From the NCBI GenBank assembly GCA_031259625.1, contig JAIRLG010000060.1, positions 1 to 10,499 of the forward strand: a stretch of DNA of 10,499 nt, written 5' to 3'. The stretch is from Puniceicoccales bacterium (GTDB lineage: Bacteria; Verrucomicrobiota; Verrucomicrobiae; Opitutales; LL51). Below the pieces are notes generated by a model. That model was not told where the DNA came from, searched no databases, and worked only from the letters and a program-made list of their open reading frames with translations. Of this stretch, positions 1 through 6,897 are shown piece after piece (the first letter of the stretch is position 1; each line of letters starts with the position of its first letter). Position numbers and translations under genes: made by a program.

Positions 1-198
1 GAAGTCTCGGCCTGGTCCGCCGAGGAGCGAAGGGAGCGGCGCCATCGGCGCTTCCGCGCCCTGGGGCGCACTGCCCCGTAAGGATTCCTCCGGGCCTCTT
101 AGGGATTTGGAAGGTAAGCCTCGTGACCCAAGGGATTCTGGGAGCTGGGGAGGAAGGACTTCTGAGGTTTTGGAAACGGAGGGAGATGGGGGCTTTTG

Positions 199-298
199 TT
201 TTCGCTGTCTTTGGATTCCAGGGGAATCGCCCGCTGCGCGGGCCGCGCAGAGGCGCTGGCGCTCCGCGCCAGCGCCTCTGCGCCAAAGACAGCGAAAA
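199..298. repeat. Nested palindrome A1 (cloverleaf element, family A)
   Basis: The outer arms are a perfect 16-bp inverted repeat, TTTTCGCTGTCTTTGG at 199-214 and its complement at 283-298. Three hairpins fill the space between them. These are GATTCC-AGG-GGAATC at 214-228, GCCCGC-TGC-GCGGGC at 229-243, and a perfect 18-bp stem at 245-262 with 266-283 around a TCC loop. G214 and C283 can pair in either the outer or an inner stem; C244 is the only base left over. The single strand would fold as a cloverleaf with a four-way junction. The arms match those of the element at 7679-7776, while the inner hairpins differ. It lies after the last gene of the nusA-infB-rbfA operon, with no U-tract on either side. 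The function is unknown; candidates are a miniature mobile repeat, a structured transcript end or a protein-binding site. Confidence 0.9.
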
Positions 299-326
299 GA
301 GAACACCGCGATCCTGAGCTTATCCG

Positions 327-341
327 TCGGGCGCAGCCCGA
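327..341. repeat. Isolated 6-bp hairpin with GCA loop
   Basis: TCGGGC (327-332) and GCCCGA (336-341) form a perfect stem around GCA, which reads TGC on the minus strand. It resembles the TGC-loop hairpins inside the larger nested palindromes (for example 229-243), but it stands alone and has no flanking arms. It lies 44 bp past the lipoprotein stop codon and lacks a T-tract, so it is not a standard terminator. It may be a remnant of an element or chance in GC-rich DNA. Confidence 0.4.
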
Positions 342-384
342 AGACCGAAGGACCCTGCGGAGCTTTTTCCCCGAGGTTCCTCCC

Positions 385-525
385 TCAGAACCCGCCCATC
401 ATCGGCAGGGGGGAGGCCTCCCAGGGACTGGGCCGGGCCCAGGGGATGGCGGTCTCCCTGGAGCGCGAGGAGCTGCAGGCGTTGAGCATCAGCAGGGCGA
501 TGAGCAGGAGTGGCAATCGTTTCAT
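385..525 (-). CDS. Small lipoprotein, 46 residues, overlapping the rbfA stop
   Basis: The protein begins MKRLPLLLIALLMLNAC. This is a short basic n-region, a leucine-rich core and a lipobox-like L-N-A-C, which predicts cleavage before Cys17 and lipid attachment by Lgt and LspA. The mature part is only about 30 residues and includes the stretch IPWARPSPWE, rich in Trp and Pro, before ending MMGGF. The ATG at 525-523 overlaps the rbfA TGA at 524-522 in an ATGA junction. This indicates translational coupling and makes it the last gene of the operon. The function is unknown. The n-region, core and lipobox are clear by eye. The Asn at lipobox position -2 is less usual than Ser, Ala or Thr but occurs. 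I have a general impression that short lipoproteins with a PW-x-RP-x-x-WE motif occur elsewhere, but I could not check it. Confidence 0.72.
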   Translation of the reverse strand: MKRLPLLLIALLMLNACSSSRSRETAIPWARPSPWEASPLPMMGGF

Positions 526-914
526 CGTGTCTGTGGAACGGAATTTATCGGTGGACTGAAATTCCCATCTGCCGGGTCCTCATCGGCAATTTCCGCCAAT
601 AGGGAGGCGACCCGCAGCTCCCGTTGCTGGGAATCATCGATGACGAAGCGCAGTTCCGGGGAGAATTGGAGCACCACCTCCCGGCTGAGCCGCCGGCGCA
701 GCTCCGACTTTTTCTGCTGTAGCCAGTGCCAGGCCTTTTTCCGAGCCGTTTCATCGCCCAGAAGGCTGACGGTGACGGCTGCGTGTCGCAGGTCGGGGGA
801 AGCCGCGACGCGGGTCAGGGTGATGGGGGTCGCCTCCTCGCGGTAGTATTTCCTCAAAATGCCGCCGAGTGCGGATTGCAGGAGGGCGTTGACCCGTTCT
901 GTCCGGAACTGCAT
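522..914 (-). CDS. rbfA: 30S ribosome-binding factor A
   Basis: RbfA is a small KH-fold protein that binds the free 30S subunit during 16S rRNA maturation, also at low temperature. The 130-residue product has the family's usual length. The family signatures are visible: RTERVNALLQSALGGIL at the N-terminus, a central TLTRVAASPDLRHAAVTVS strand-helix segment, and SPELRFVIDDS followed by a helix (VASLLAEI) near the end. The frame stays open upstream into infB, but the ATG at 914 begins the conserved MQFRTERV block. It is preceded by a weak GGAAA ribosome-binding sequence, so it was chosen. It lies 34 bp after the infB stop, in the classic infB-rbfA order, and its TGA overlaps the start of a small lipoprotein gene. 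No truB follows within the window. Confidence 0.95.
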   Translation of the reverse strand: MQFRTERVNALLQSALGGILRKYYREEATPITLTRVAASPDLRHAAVTVSLLGDETARKKAWHWLQQKKSELRRRLSREVVLQFSPELRFVIDDSQQRELRVASLLAEIADEDPADGNFSPPINSVPQTR

Positions 915-948
915 GTGAAAATTTCCAGTGGGCTTCGAACTACTTCGA

Positions 949-3792
949 CTAAAGCGAGGGCCGCCGCTCGATGAGTTCATAGCACTCGATCTCGTCGTGG
1001 ATTTCGAAGGCGGAAAACCCCTGGACCTGTAGGCCGCACTCGAGTCCGGCCCGCAGCTCGGCCAGATCCTCCTTGAGGTGCTTGAGCGAAGCCATGCGCC
1101 CCTCGAAGATCGTCTCCCGTCCACGCCGGATGCGGATAGGCCTGTCCCGCAGAATCCGGCCGTCGGTCACCATGCAGCCGGCCACGACGCATTTGGAGAG
1201 TTGGAAGATCTGGCGCACCTGGGCGGAACCCAGGTAATTTTCGCTCCACTCCGGCTCCAGAAGGCCGACCATCGCCTCGCGCACCTGCTCCACCAGCTCG
1301 TAGATGATCTCGTGCCGGATGACCGGAACGCCGAGGTTTTTTACGAGCGCCGCGGCACCGGAATCGTAGGCGACGTTGAAGCCCAGGAGGGTGGCACCGG
1401 AGGAATGGGCCCGTTCGACATCGTGCTTGCCGATGTGGCCGGCGGACTGGTCGAGCACCTCCAGCCGCACCTTGTCGCTGTGGATCGTGCCCAGGCACAG
1501 ATGGATCGCCTCGAGGCTGCCCTGCACGTCGGCCTTGATGAAGAGCCGGAGCACCTTTTCCTGGGATTCCGTCCCCAGGGAGGCGAGGGCATCCTGTCGG
1601 CTCTTGCCAGCGGCGGCGGCGGATGCCTCTTCCCGCGACTGCTTTTCGACCAGGGCATTTTCCGCAGCGGCCTGGCGGGCCTGCTTCTCGTCCTTCTCGG
1701 CCCGGGCGATGCCGCCGACCTCCGGGGTCGCCGACCAGCCCGTGATGCGCACCGGCGTGGAGGGGGAAGCGGAGCGGATGGCCTGGCCGTGGTCGTCGAA
1801 GAGGGAACGCACACGGCCGTACTGCGAGCCGCAGACCAGGGCTGTGCCGACGGATAGGGTACCTTCCCGCACGATGGCCGTCGCGACCGCGCCGATGCCG
1901 GCGTCGATCTGGGATTCGATGATGACCGCTTCGGCCCTGGCTTTGGGGTTCGCCTTCAGCTCCAGCATCTCCGCCTGGAGGAGCAGCAGTTCCAAAAGTT
2001 CCCGGATGTGGGTCTTCTGGGCAGCGGAAATCCCGAGGCAGAGGGTTTCCCCTCCCCAGTCCTCCGGCGCGATGCCGCGCTGCTGCATCTGCTGCTTGAC
2101 CCGCTCGACGTTGGCCGATTTGAGGTCGGTTTTATTGATCGCCACGACGACGGGCACGCCGGCCTTCTGGGCACATTTCAGCGCCTCGTCGGTCTGGGGC
2201 ATGAAACCGTCATCGGCGGCCACGACGAGGATGGCGATGTCGGTCACGTCCGCTCCCCGCTGGCGCATTTTCGCAAAGGCGGCATGGCCCGGTGTATCCA
2301 GAAAGGTGATTTTCTTCCCCTGCACTTCGACCTGGTAGGCGGCGATGTGCTGCGTGATGCCGCCGGCTTCACCGGAGGCGACATTCGTCTGGCGAATCGC
2401 ATCCAGCAGGGTCGTCTTGCCGTGGTCGACGTGACCCAGCACGCAGACGATGGGCGGACGGGACTCCCGTTTGGCGGAAATATCGACGGCGGGGCCCTTC
2501 TCCCTCCTCTCCGCCTGGCGGGCCTCGCCCTCCTCGCCGCGCCGGCGGATTTCTAGCTGAAAACCGTACTTCTTGGCCATCGCCACCGCCACATCCTCCG
2601 CGATGGATTGGTTCATGGAGACGAACAGGCCGATGCGCATCAGTTCGGAGATGAGCTGGAAGGGTTTGAGTCCGATGGCCGATGCGAACTCGTGGACGAT
2701 GATGGGAACCCTGGTCTTCAGGGATTTGAGCGGTTTTTCCGCTTCGGTTCCCTTTTCTTCCGGCAGTGGATGGGCTTCCGGAGGGGGAAGAGGGGCCGGA
2801 CTTTTATACGCCTTCGGCGGCAGCGGAGGAATGCGGGGAGGCATGGGGGGACTTGACTGCGAGGAGTTCACCACAGCGGATGAAGGGAAGGGCTTGGGCT
2901 CTCGGTCCGCCTCTCTCCTGGATTCCTTCCGGGGTTGATGGACGAAGGGCTTTAGCTCGTTCGAAAAGGAGACCATGGCTTCCGCCGCAGGGGTCTGCTT
3001 CTTCTCGAAGTGGAAGAGCGGCGGCCGCGGTGCCGGTTTTCCTCGACTAGCCGTCGCTGTCGTCTTCGGAACGCTTGAACCTGGAGCGCTTGGGCTTAAA
3101 ACGTTTGTTCCTGAAACCGCTCCTGGGGAAGGCGTACCTGAGGCCGTCGCCGGAGCTGGCAATGGGGCCGCCGTCGCGGGAGGAACAGCGCCTTCGGCGG
3201 CCGAATGGGTTCCCGGGTTAGGGCCGTCGCCGCAAGGTGTGCGGGCTTCTGCGGCTTTTGATTTCGGTTCTTCTGCGGCTTCTGCTTTCGGCCCTTTTCT
3301 CTGGTCCTTGGCCGGAGGAGGCTCATCGGACACTGCCTTTTCCGATCCATCTTTGGACGGTAAAGCTCCATCCTCGGGCGACAAAACCCCCTTCAGGGGC
3401 TTTGGGGTAGCCGGAGTCGCGGGTCTCTCTGGAGTTCTGTATTCATCGCTGCGCCCCGGCTTCGAAGCCCCCGGAATCCCGTATTCATTTGGAATCCCGT
3501 GCTCTGGCTTTGAAGCCCCCGGAGACCCAGGCCCATCTGGAGCCCCATGTCCATCGCCGTGCTCTGACTTTGAGGCCTCCGGAGACCCGGGTCCATCTGG
3601 AGCCCCATGTCCATCGCCGGACTCTGGGTTTGAAGCTCCCGGAGCCAGGGTTTTCAGAAAAGCTTCGGCCTCCGCCCCGGAGATGGAGCTGGAGGCGCTC
3701 TGGACGGGCAGGCCGCGCGCCTGCAGAAGGGCGATCAATTCCTTATTGGTCTTGCCTATTTGCTTGGATAATTGATAGACCCTAATGCTCAT
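949..3792 (-). CDS. infB: Translation initiation factor IF-2
   Basis: IF2 is the GTPase that brings fMet-tRNA to the 30S subunit and promotes subunit joining. The product has 947 residues. It opens with an IF2N-like module (1-48), followed by a long Pro/Ala/Gly/Lys linker (about 50-355) and a second N-domain module (about 358-415). The G domain shows GHVDHGKT (453-460), [10 protein letters not shown] (477-486), DTPGHAAF (499-506), NKTD (553-556) and the G5 serine-alanine at 589-590. The rest comprises domain II, the domain III motif [13 protein letters not shown] (751-763) and the C-terminal tRNA-binding domain with [11 protein letters not shown] and the ECG turn near 918-920. The ATG at 3792 matches the family start [13 protein letters not shown] and has GAGGAAGG just upstream. 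A TTG 12 codons further up is open but lacks support. The linker holds 20-residue tandem repeats. The stop is TAG at 949-951. Confidence 0.97.
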   Translation of the reverse strand: MSIRVYQLSKQIGKTNKELIALLQARGLPVQSASSSISGAEAEAFLKTLAPGASNPESGDGHGAPDGPGSPEASKSEHGDGHGAPDGPGSPGASKPEHGIPNEYGIPGASKPGRSDEYRTPERPATPATPKPLKGVLSPEDGALPSKDGSEKAVSDEPPPAKDQRKGPKAEAAEEPKSKAAEARTPCGDGPNPGTHSAAEGAVPPATAAPLPAPATASGTPSPGAVSGTNVLSPSAPGSSVPKTTATASRGKPAPRPPLFHFEKKQTPAAEAMVSFSNELKPFVHQPRKESRREADREPKPFPSSAVVNSSQSSPPMPPRIPPLPPKAYKSPAPLPPPEAHPLPEEKGTEAEKPLKSLKTRVPIIVHEFASAIGLKPFQLISELMRIGLFVSMNQSIAEDVAVAMAKKYGFQLEIRRRGEEGEARQAERREKGPAVDISAKRESRPPIVCVLGHVDHGKTTLLDAIRQTNVASGEAGGITQHIAAYQVEVQGKKITFLDTPGHAAFAKMRQRGADVTDIAILVVAADDGFMPQTDEALKCAQKAGVPVVVAINKTDLKSANVERVKQQMQQRGIAPEDWGGETLCLGISAAQKTHIRELLELLLLQAEMLELKANPKARAEAVIIESQIDAGIGAVATAIVREGTLSVGTALVCGSQYGRVRSLFDDHGQAIRSASPSTPVRITGWSATPEVGGIARAEKDEKQARQAAAENALVEKQSREEASAAAAGKSRQDALASLGTESQEKVLRLFIKADVQGSLEAIHLCLGTIHSDKVRLEVLDQSAGHIGKHDVERAHSSGATLLGFNVAYDSGAAALVKNLGVPVIRHEIIYELVEQVREAMVGLLEPEWSENYLGSAQVRQIFQLSKCVVAGCMVTDGRILRDRPIRIRRGRETIFEGRMASLKHLKEDLAELRAGLECGLQVQGFSAFEIHDEIECYELIERRPSL
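3430..3655 (-). repeat. Tandem 60-bp repeats in the infB linker
   Basis: Within infB, units starting at 3501, 3561 and 3621 repeat at exactly 60 bp. The first two are full and nearly identical, the third is partial, and more diverged copies extend left to about 3430. The period is 20 codons and keeps the frame. It encodes a Gly/Pro/Asp/His-rich unit that contains [11 protein letters not shown] and ASKP or ASKS. Repeats of this kind in the disordered IF2 linker probably arise by slippage and vary in copy number between strains. They are not expected to affect the GTPase core. Confidence 0.85.
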
Positions 3793-3871
3793 GCCTTCCT
3801 CGAATGATGAAAACAGCGGCGATGGCAATGACTTCCGCTGCCAAGGGCCGAAACCGGAACTGTTCTCCCAT
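3782..3871 (-). CDS. Possible 29-residue membrane microprotein or coupling ORF
   Basis: This frame fills the nusA-infB gap exactly. Its ATG shares one base with the nusA TGA (TGATG, 3873-3869), and its TAG lies 11 bp inside infB in another frame. It starts MGEQFRFRPLAAEV, continues with a hydrophobic stretch (IAIAAVFII) and ends RGRHEH, so a short hydrophobic segment of about 15 residues is flanked by arginines. It has no Shine-Dalgarno sequence of its own; translation would depend on re-initiation by ribosomes finishing nusA. Its end overlaps the infB start and the GAGGAAGG site, so reading it could deliver ribosomes to infB or hide that site. I do not recognise it. A 30-codon open frame in GC-rich DNA can occur by chance, although the overlaps at both ends argue for a role. 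Confidence 0.35.
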   Translation of the reverse strand: MGEQFRFRPLAAEVIAIAAVFIIRGRHEH

Positions 3872-5133
3872 CACACAGCTGTCTGGGAGCGGAAGGCCTG
3901 CACGGAGGAAAGGATGCTCTCGGCCTCTTCGGCCTCGAAGCCGGAGGACTGCAGGTCTTCGGCGGTGACCCCCTCGAAGACATCGAGACCCGTGATGCCG
4001 ATGGCGACGAGTTTCTGGGCCATTTCGTCCGAAATACCCGGAATGCCGTTGAGTCCCTCGGTCGCCTTCTGGATGCGTTGGGACAGGGCGACATCCGCCT
4101 GCGGCGCCGTCCGGTTGATGCTCAGTTTCCAGTTCATGAGCTTGGAGGTGAGCTTGGCGTTGAGTCCCCGCTTCCCTATGGCCGTAGCGAGGTCATCCTC
4201 ACTGACCTCGAAATAGAGGCGGCGGTCCCGCTCGTCGATCTGGATGTTCCGGGGAATGGCGGGACGAATGGCCTCGATCAGAAATTCGACCGGATCCGAG
4301 TAGTAGCGCAGGATGTCGATTTTTTCATTGCCGAGTTCCTTGCAGATGCTGCGGATGCGGACGCCCCGGGCGCCGATGCAGGCCCCGACGGGGTCGACGT
4401 TCAGCTCCCGGCTCTCGACGGCGACCTTCGTCCGGTAGCCGGCTTCGCGGGCAAGGCTGTGGACAGCGATGGTTCCGTCGGCGATCTCCGAGATTTCCAG
4501 TTCGAGCAGTTTGTGGATGAACTGGTCACAGGAGCGGCTGAGGATGATCTCGGGGCCGTTGGGCGTGGACTCGATGCGCAGGAGGAGGCACCGAACCGGA
4601 TCCCCCGGGCGATAATCCTCGCCCGGAGTGCGCTCGCGGTAGGGCATGATCCCCTCGGCCTTCCCGAGGTCGATGAAGAGGTGGCCCCGGTCTTCCGCCC
4701 GCACGATGCCGGTCACAAATTTCCCCACCTGGTTCCGGAAATCCTCGTAGATACGCCCCTTTTCGAAGTGGCGGACGCTCTGGTTGATGGCCTGGCGCGT
4801 GCTCTGGGCGGCGATGCGCCCCAGGGCGGACGGGGGTATTTCCTTCTCGACGGTCCCCCCCAGTTGCGCCTGGGGGTCGAGTTCCCGGGCCTTGAGGAGA
4901 TGCATCTGGGAGGCGGGGTCGGCGACGGAATCCACCACCTCGTAGACGGCCCAGGCCTGGAGATGCCCCGTCTTGGGATGGATGTGGACGCGCACGTCAT
5001 GGCCGAAGTGGATGCTCTTGAGCGCGGCACTGCGGATGGCCTCCTGAATCGCCTCGATCATGTCGCCCCGGGCAATGCCCTTCTCCTTTTCCATGTATTC
5101 CAACACGGCGATGATCTCGGTTCCGCTACTCAT
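3871..5133 (-). CDS. nusA: Transcription termination/antitermination factor NusA
   Basis: NusA binds RNA polymerase and nascent RNA and modulates pausing, termination and antitermination. The 420-residue protein has the usual order. An N-terminal RNA polymerase-binding domain covers about 1-130. An S1 domain follows (about 136-200, GKFVTGIV to EIILSRS). Two KH domains carry IGARG (253-257) and IGKRG (319-323). The linking segment with EISEIADG and AREAGYRTKVAV is typical of the family. The C-terminus (about 360-415, GIPGISDEMAQKLVAIGI) is a helix-hairpin-helix-like module. The frame is open far upstream, but the ATG at 5133 begins the family N-terminus and is preceded by AGGGG at a 7-nt spacing. 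It is the first gene of its operon here; rimP, which often precedes nusA, is absent, and a divergent transporter lies upstream. Confidence 0.97.
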   Translation of the reverse strand: MSSGTEIIAVLEYMEKEKGIARGDMIEAIQEAIRSAALKSIHFGHDVRVHIHPKTGHLQAWAVYEVVDSVADPASQMHLLKARELDPQAQLGGTVEKEIPPSALGRIAAQSTRQAINQSVRHFEKGRIYEDFRNQVGKFVTGIVRAEDRGHLFIDLGKAEGIMPYRERTPGEDYRPGDPVRCLLLRIESTPNGPEIILSRSCDQFIHKLLELEISEIADGTIAVHSLAREAGYRTKVAVESRELNVDPVGACIGARGVRIRSICKELGNEKIDILRYYSDPVEFLIEAIRPAIPRNIQIDERDRRLYFEVSEDDLATAIGKRGLNAKLTSKLMNWKLSINRTAPQADVALSQRIQKATEGLNGIPGISDEMAQKLVAIGITGLDVFEGVTAEDLQSSGFEAEEAESILSSVQAFRSQTAV

Positions 5134-5180
5134 AATACGACCCCTGGCGGAGAATTTTCGCTCCACCAAACGCTTCCGGA

Positions 5181-5207
5181 ACCCTAAAATCAACGCCCAT
5201 TTGTCAA
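5181..5207 (-). promoter_or_regulatory. Candidate promoter of the nusA-infB-rbfA operon
   Basis: On the minus strand a perfect TTGACA (5207-5202) is followed, after 15 bp, by TAGGGT (5186-5181). TAGGGT keeps the most conserved T, A and final T of a -10 box. Transcription would start about 40 nt upstream of the nusA ATG. The spacing is shorter than the usual 17 bp but equals that of the clpC promoter in this window. It is the only good -35 match in the gap. Confidence 0.45.
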
Positions 5208-5241
5208 GGGAGAATGCCCGGCGTTTCTGGCACAATGGTCT

Positions 5242-5356
5242 GGCGCGATGGCCCCTTTGCGGAGCAAAGGCGGCCCGGCGCTCCGCTGCGCGGAGCGCTG
5301 GGCCCAGGTCGCCGGCCGCGCGGCGGAGCCGCGCGCCGGCGACCGGCCATCGCGCC
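5242..5356. repeat. Nested palindrome B1 (cloverleaf element, family B)
   Basis: The outer arms GGCGCGATGGCC (5242-5253) and GGCCATCGCGCC (5345-5356) pair perfectly over 12 bp. Inside are three hairpins. The first is CCTTTGC-GGA-GCAAAGG (5254-5270). The second is a 15-bp stem at 5272-5286 with 5290-5304 around TGC, with one G-T pair. The third is a 17-bp stem at 5307-5324 with 5328-5344 around GGA, with C5317 bulged. Nearly every base is paired. The first 16 bases (GGCGCGATGGCCCCTT) are identical to those of the element at 6927-7034, and the second hairpins share GCCCGGCGCTCC. It lies in the divergent gap upstream of both nusA and the antiporter gene, outside the candidate nusA promoter. Its role is unknown. 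Confidence 0.9.
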
Positions 5357-5378
5357 CCGTTCTCCCGGAAGAACGGGG
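5355..5378. repeat. 9-bp hairpin next to B1
   Basis: CCCCGTTCT (5355-5363) pairs perfectly with AGAACGGGG (5370-5378) around a 6-nt loop. It shares two bases with the right arm of the preceding nested palindrome, so the two structures would stack or compete. No T-tract follows on either strand. It lies in what would be the leader of the antiporter mRNA if transcription starts that far upstream. Confidence 0.55.
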
Positions 5379-5382
5379 TCGG

Positions 5383-5457
5383 GGCCCCTTCCCACCCTGT
5401 GGCGTCGAGGAGCGGAAGCTCGTAGAGGGCCAGTGGGGCAATGAGGCCGAAGGGGCC
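5383..5457. repeat. 9-bp inverted repeat with 57-bp interior
   Basis: GGCCCCTTC (5383-5391) is complementary to GAAGGGGCC (5449-5457). Between them lies a small hairpin, GAGC-GGAA-GCTC (5410-5421), with a GNRA-type loop. It could be a stem in the antiporter mRNA leader or a degraded nested palindrome; the interior pairs poorly compared with the four clear elements. Confidence 0.35.
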
Positions 5458-5541
5458 TGTGGAGTAGAAAGGCCGAGGGGCCCGTGAAAAAAAAGGTTTG
5501 CCAGTTTCAAAACACGCAACAGATGTGACAATGAAAGCGAA

Positions 5542-6897
5542 ATGAGTCCTCAAGATTTTTCCTCGGCCCAGAATGATTCCGTGAGCCCTGTGACGACGCC
5601 CCCGGTGGTGCTGAAGGAGGAGGTTCGCCGGGCCTTCGGCTACTGGCGTTCCCGCATTTTGTACGCCCTGATCCTCGGCTACGCCACGTTCTACATCGTG
5701 CGGCAGAACTTTCAGGTGGCGGCCCCTTCGATGCTGCGGGAATTGGGTTACACCCGCTGCCAGATCGGCTGGGCCTTCAGCTCCTTCGCCATCATCTACG
5801 GCTTCGGAAAATTCATCAGCGGGGTGATCTGCGACCGCACCAGTGCCCGCTACTTCATGGTCATCGGCCTCCTGGGGGCTTCCCTTTGCAGCCTGTTCAT
5901 CGGCTGCAGCCACTCCATCACGGTGCTGGCAGGGTTCTACGCGCTCAACGGGGCCTTCCAATCGATGGGCTGGCCGCCCATCGCGCGCCTGATGGTGCAC
6001 TGGTACTCGCCCCGAGAATTGGGGACGCACTGGGGCATCGTCAACGCCTCCCACCAGGTCGGCAGCGTCATCATCCTGCTCGGGGGTTCCTGGCTGCTGG
6101 TCCACTGGGGCTGGCGCTCGGTCTTCCTCCTGCCGGCGGGGCTGGCTTTCCTCATCTCGGCCGTCCTCTTCCAACGCCTGCGCGACATCCCCGAATCCCT
6201 GGGACTGCCCTCCATCGAGGACATGGAGGGTCTGGAACGCAGCTCCGGCCACGAGGATAGCGAAGTCGTGACCCTGCGCGAGATCCTCCTGGAGCACATT
6301 TTTCCCAACCCCTCGCTGTGGTACGTCTGCTGCGCCAATTTCTTCCTCTACATCGTACGGATGGGATTCTTCAACTGGGCCCCCACCTTCCTGCAGGAGG
6401 CCCGGGGCGCGTCGGTCATGATGTCCGGAATCCAGTCCATGGGCTTCGAGCTGATGGGGGCCCTGGGAGGGCTCAGCGCCGGCTGGATTTCGGACAGGCT
6501 CCTACGGGGGAAGCGGACCCGTACCTGCGTCTACTTCATGTCGGCCCTGATCGTCGTCCTGCTCCTCTTCTGGTGGCTGCCGTTGCGGTCGGCGACCCTG
6601 AATATGGTCTTCCTCTTCATTTTGGGCTTTCTGGTCTATGGCCCCCAGACGCTGGCGGGCTGCGCCGGGGCGGAATTCGGCTCCAAACGGGCGGCCGCCG
6701 CCGGCAATGGTCTGACCGGCCTTTTCGGCTACCTCGGGGCCGCATTTTCCGGCTGGGGGGTCGGAAAAATCGTCGACGTCTGGGGCTGGGACGCGATGAT
6801 CCTCTTCTTCTCGCTCTGCACCGCCATCAGCATGGGTTTCTTCATGCTCAACGGCCAGAAGGCCAGAAAAAAGCTCAAAGCAGCCCAAGGGAAGTAA
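5542..6897 (+). CDS. Organophosphate:phosphate antiporter (GlpT/UhpT-type MFS)
   Basis: This 451-residue inner-membrane protein belongs to the OPA branch of the major facilitator superfamily, which exchanges glycerol-3-phosphate or hexose phosphates for phosphate. Compared with E. coli GlpT from memory, the three substrate-site residues Arg45, His165 and Arg269 appear as Arg54 (YIVRQNF), His171 (VNASHQVG) and Arg273 (LYIVRMGFFNWAP). Other family marks are GWPPIARLMVHW (144-155), LRDIPESLGLPSIE after TM6, GWISDRLLRGKR (314-325) and GLFGYLGAAFSG near TM11. About twelve hydrophobic segments are visible. The exact substrate cannot be decided, and a UhpC-like sensor is a possible alternative. The ATG at 5542 has no clear Shine-Dalgarno sequence; a competing ATG at 5531 opens a five-codon frame that stops at the start region. 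It is divergent from nusA and flanked by two family B palindromes. Confidence 0.9.
   Translation: MSPQDFSSAQNDSVSPVTTPPVVLKEEVRRAFGYWRSRILYALILGYATFYIVRQNFQVAAPSMLRELGYTRCQIGWAFSSFAIIYGFGKFISGVICDRTSARYFMVIGLLGASLCSLFIGCSHSITVLAGFYALNGAFQSMGWPPIARLMVHWYSPRELGTHWGIVNASHQVGSVIILLGGSWLLVHWGWRSVFLLPAGLAFLISAVLFQRLRDIPESLGLPSIEDMEGLERSSGHEDSEVVTLREILLEHIFPNPSLWYVCCANFFLYIVRMGFFNWAPTFLQEARGASVMMSGIQSMGFELMGALGGLSAGWISDRLLRGKRTRTCVYFMSALIVVLLLFWWLPLRSATLNMVFLFILGFLVYGPQTLAGCAGAEFGSKRAAAAGNGLTGLFGYLGAAFSGWGVGKIVDVWGWDAMILFFSLCTAISMGFFMLNGQKARKKLKAAQGK

Larger units (their letters stand above)
1..384. other. Gene-poor region downstream of the rbfA operon
   Basis: No convincing gene is seen here. One plus-strand frame is open from the window edge to a TAA at 79-81 and would encode an arginine-rich tail of 26 residues; it could be the end of a converging gene, but nothing supports it beyond the open frame. 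Several short hairpins sit close together at the left edge: 6-11 with 19-24, 39-43 with 47-51 (loop ATC), and 56-61 with 64-69 or alternatively 63-67 with 73-77. The main content is the nested palindrome A1 at 199-298 and an isolated hairpin at 327-341. No hairpin followed by a T-tract is visible after the operon. Confidence 0.5.
5134..5541. other. Divergent intergenic region, nusA / transporter
   Basis: This 408-bp gap separates the divergent nusA operon and the antiporter gene. It carries a candidate nusA promoter (5181-5207), the nested palindrome B1 (5242-5356), a hairpin at 5355-5378 and a long inverted repeat GGCCCCTTC (5383-5391) with GAAGGGGCC (5449-5457). A short direct repeat around AGGCCGA(A)GGGGCC occurs at 5444-5457 and 5470-5483. 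An A-run (5487-5494) follows just before the antiporter start. No convincing antiporter promoter was found, and no extra gene is evident. Confidence 0.6.

Noticed and set aside
107..559. Open plus-strand frames of 64-216 residues over 107-846
   Set aside because: They cross the A1 palindrome and lie antisense to the lipoprotein and rbfA. Composition is Arg/Gly-rich with no recognisable domain, as expected from GC-rich antisense frames.
3826..3828. TTG start for infB 12 codons upstream
   Set aside because: The added residues do not match IF2 N-termini; ATG at 3792 has a good ribosome-binding site and begins [10 protein letters not shown].
5190..5531. Open frames over the nusA-antiporter gap on both strands
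   Set aside because: They are translations of the B1 palindrome and nearby inverted repeats; low-complexity Arg/Ala/Pro sequence, no start signal.
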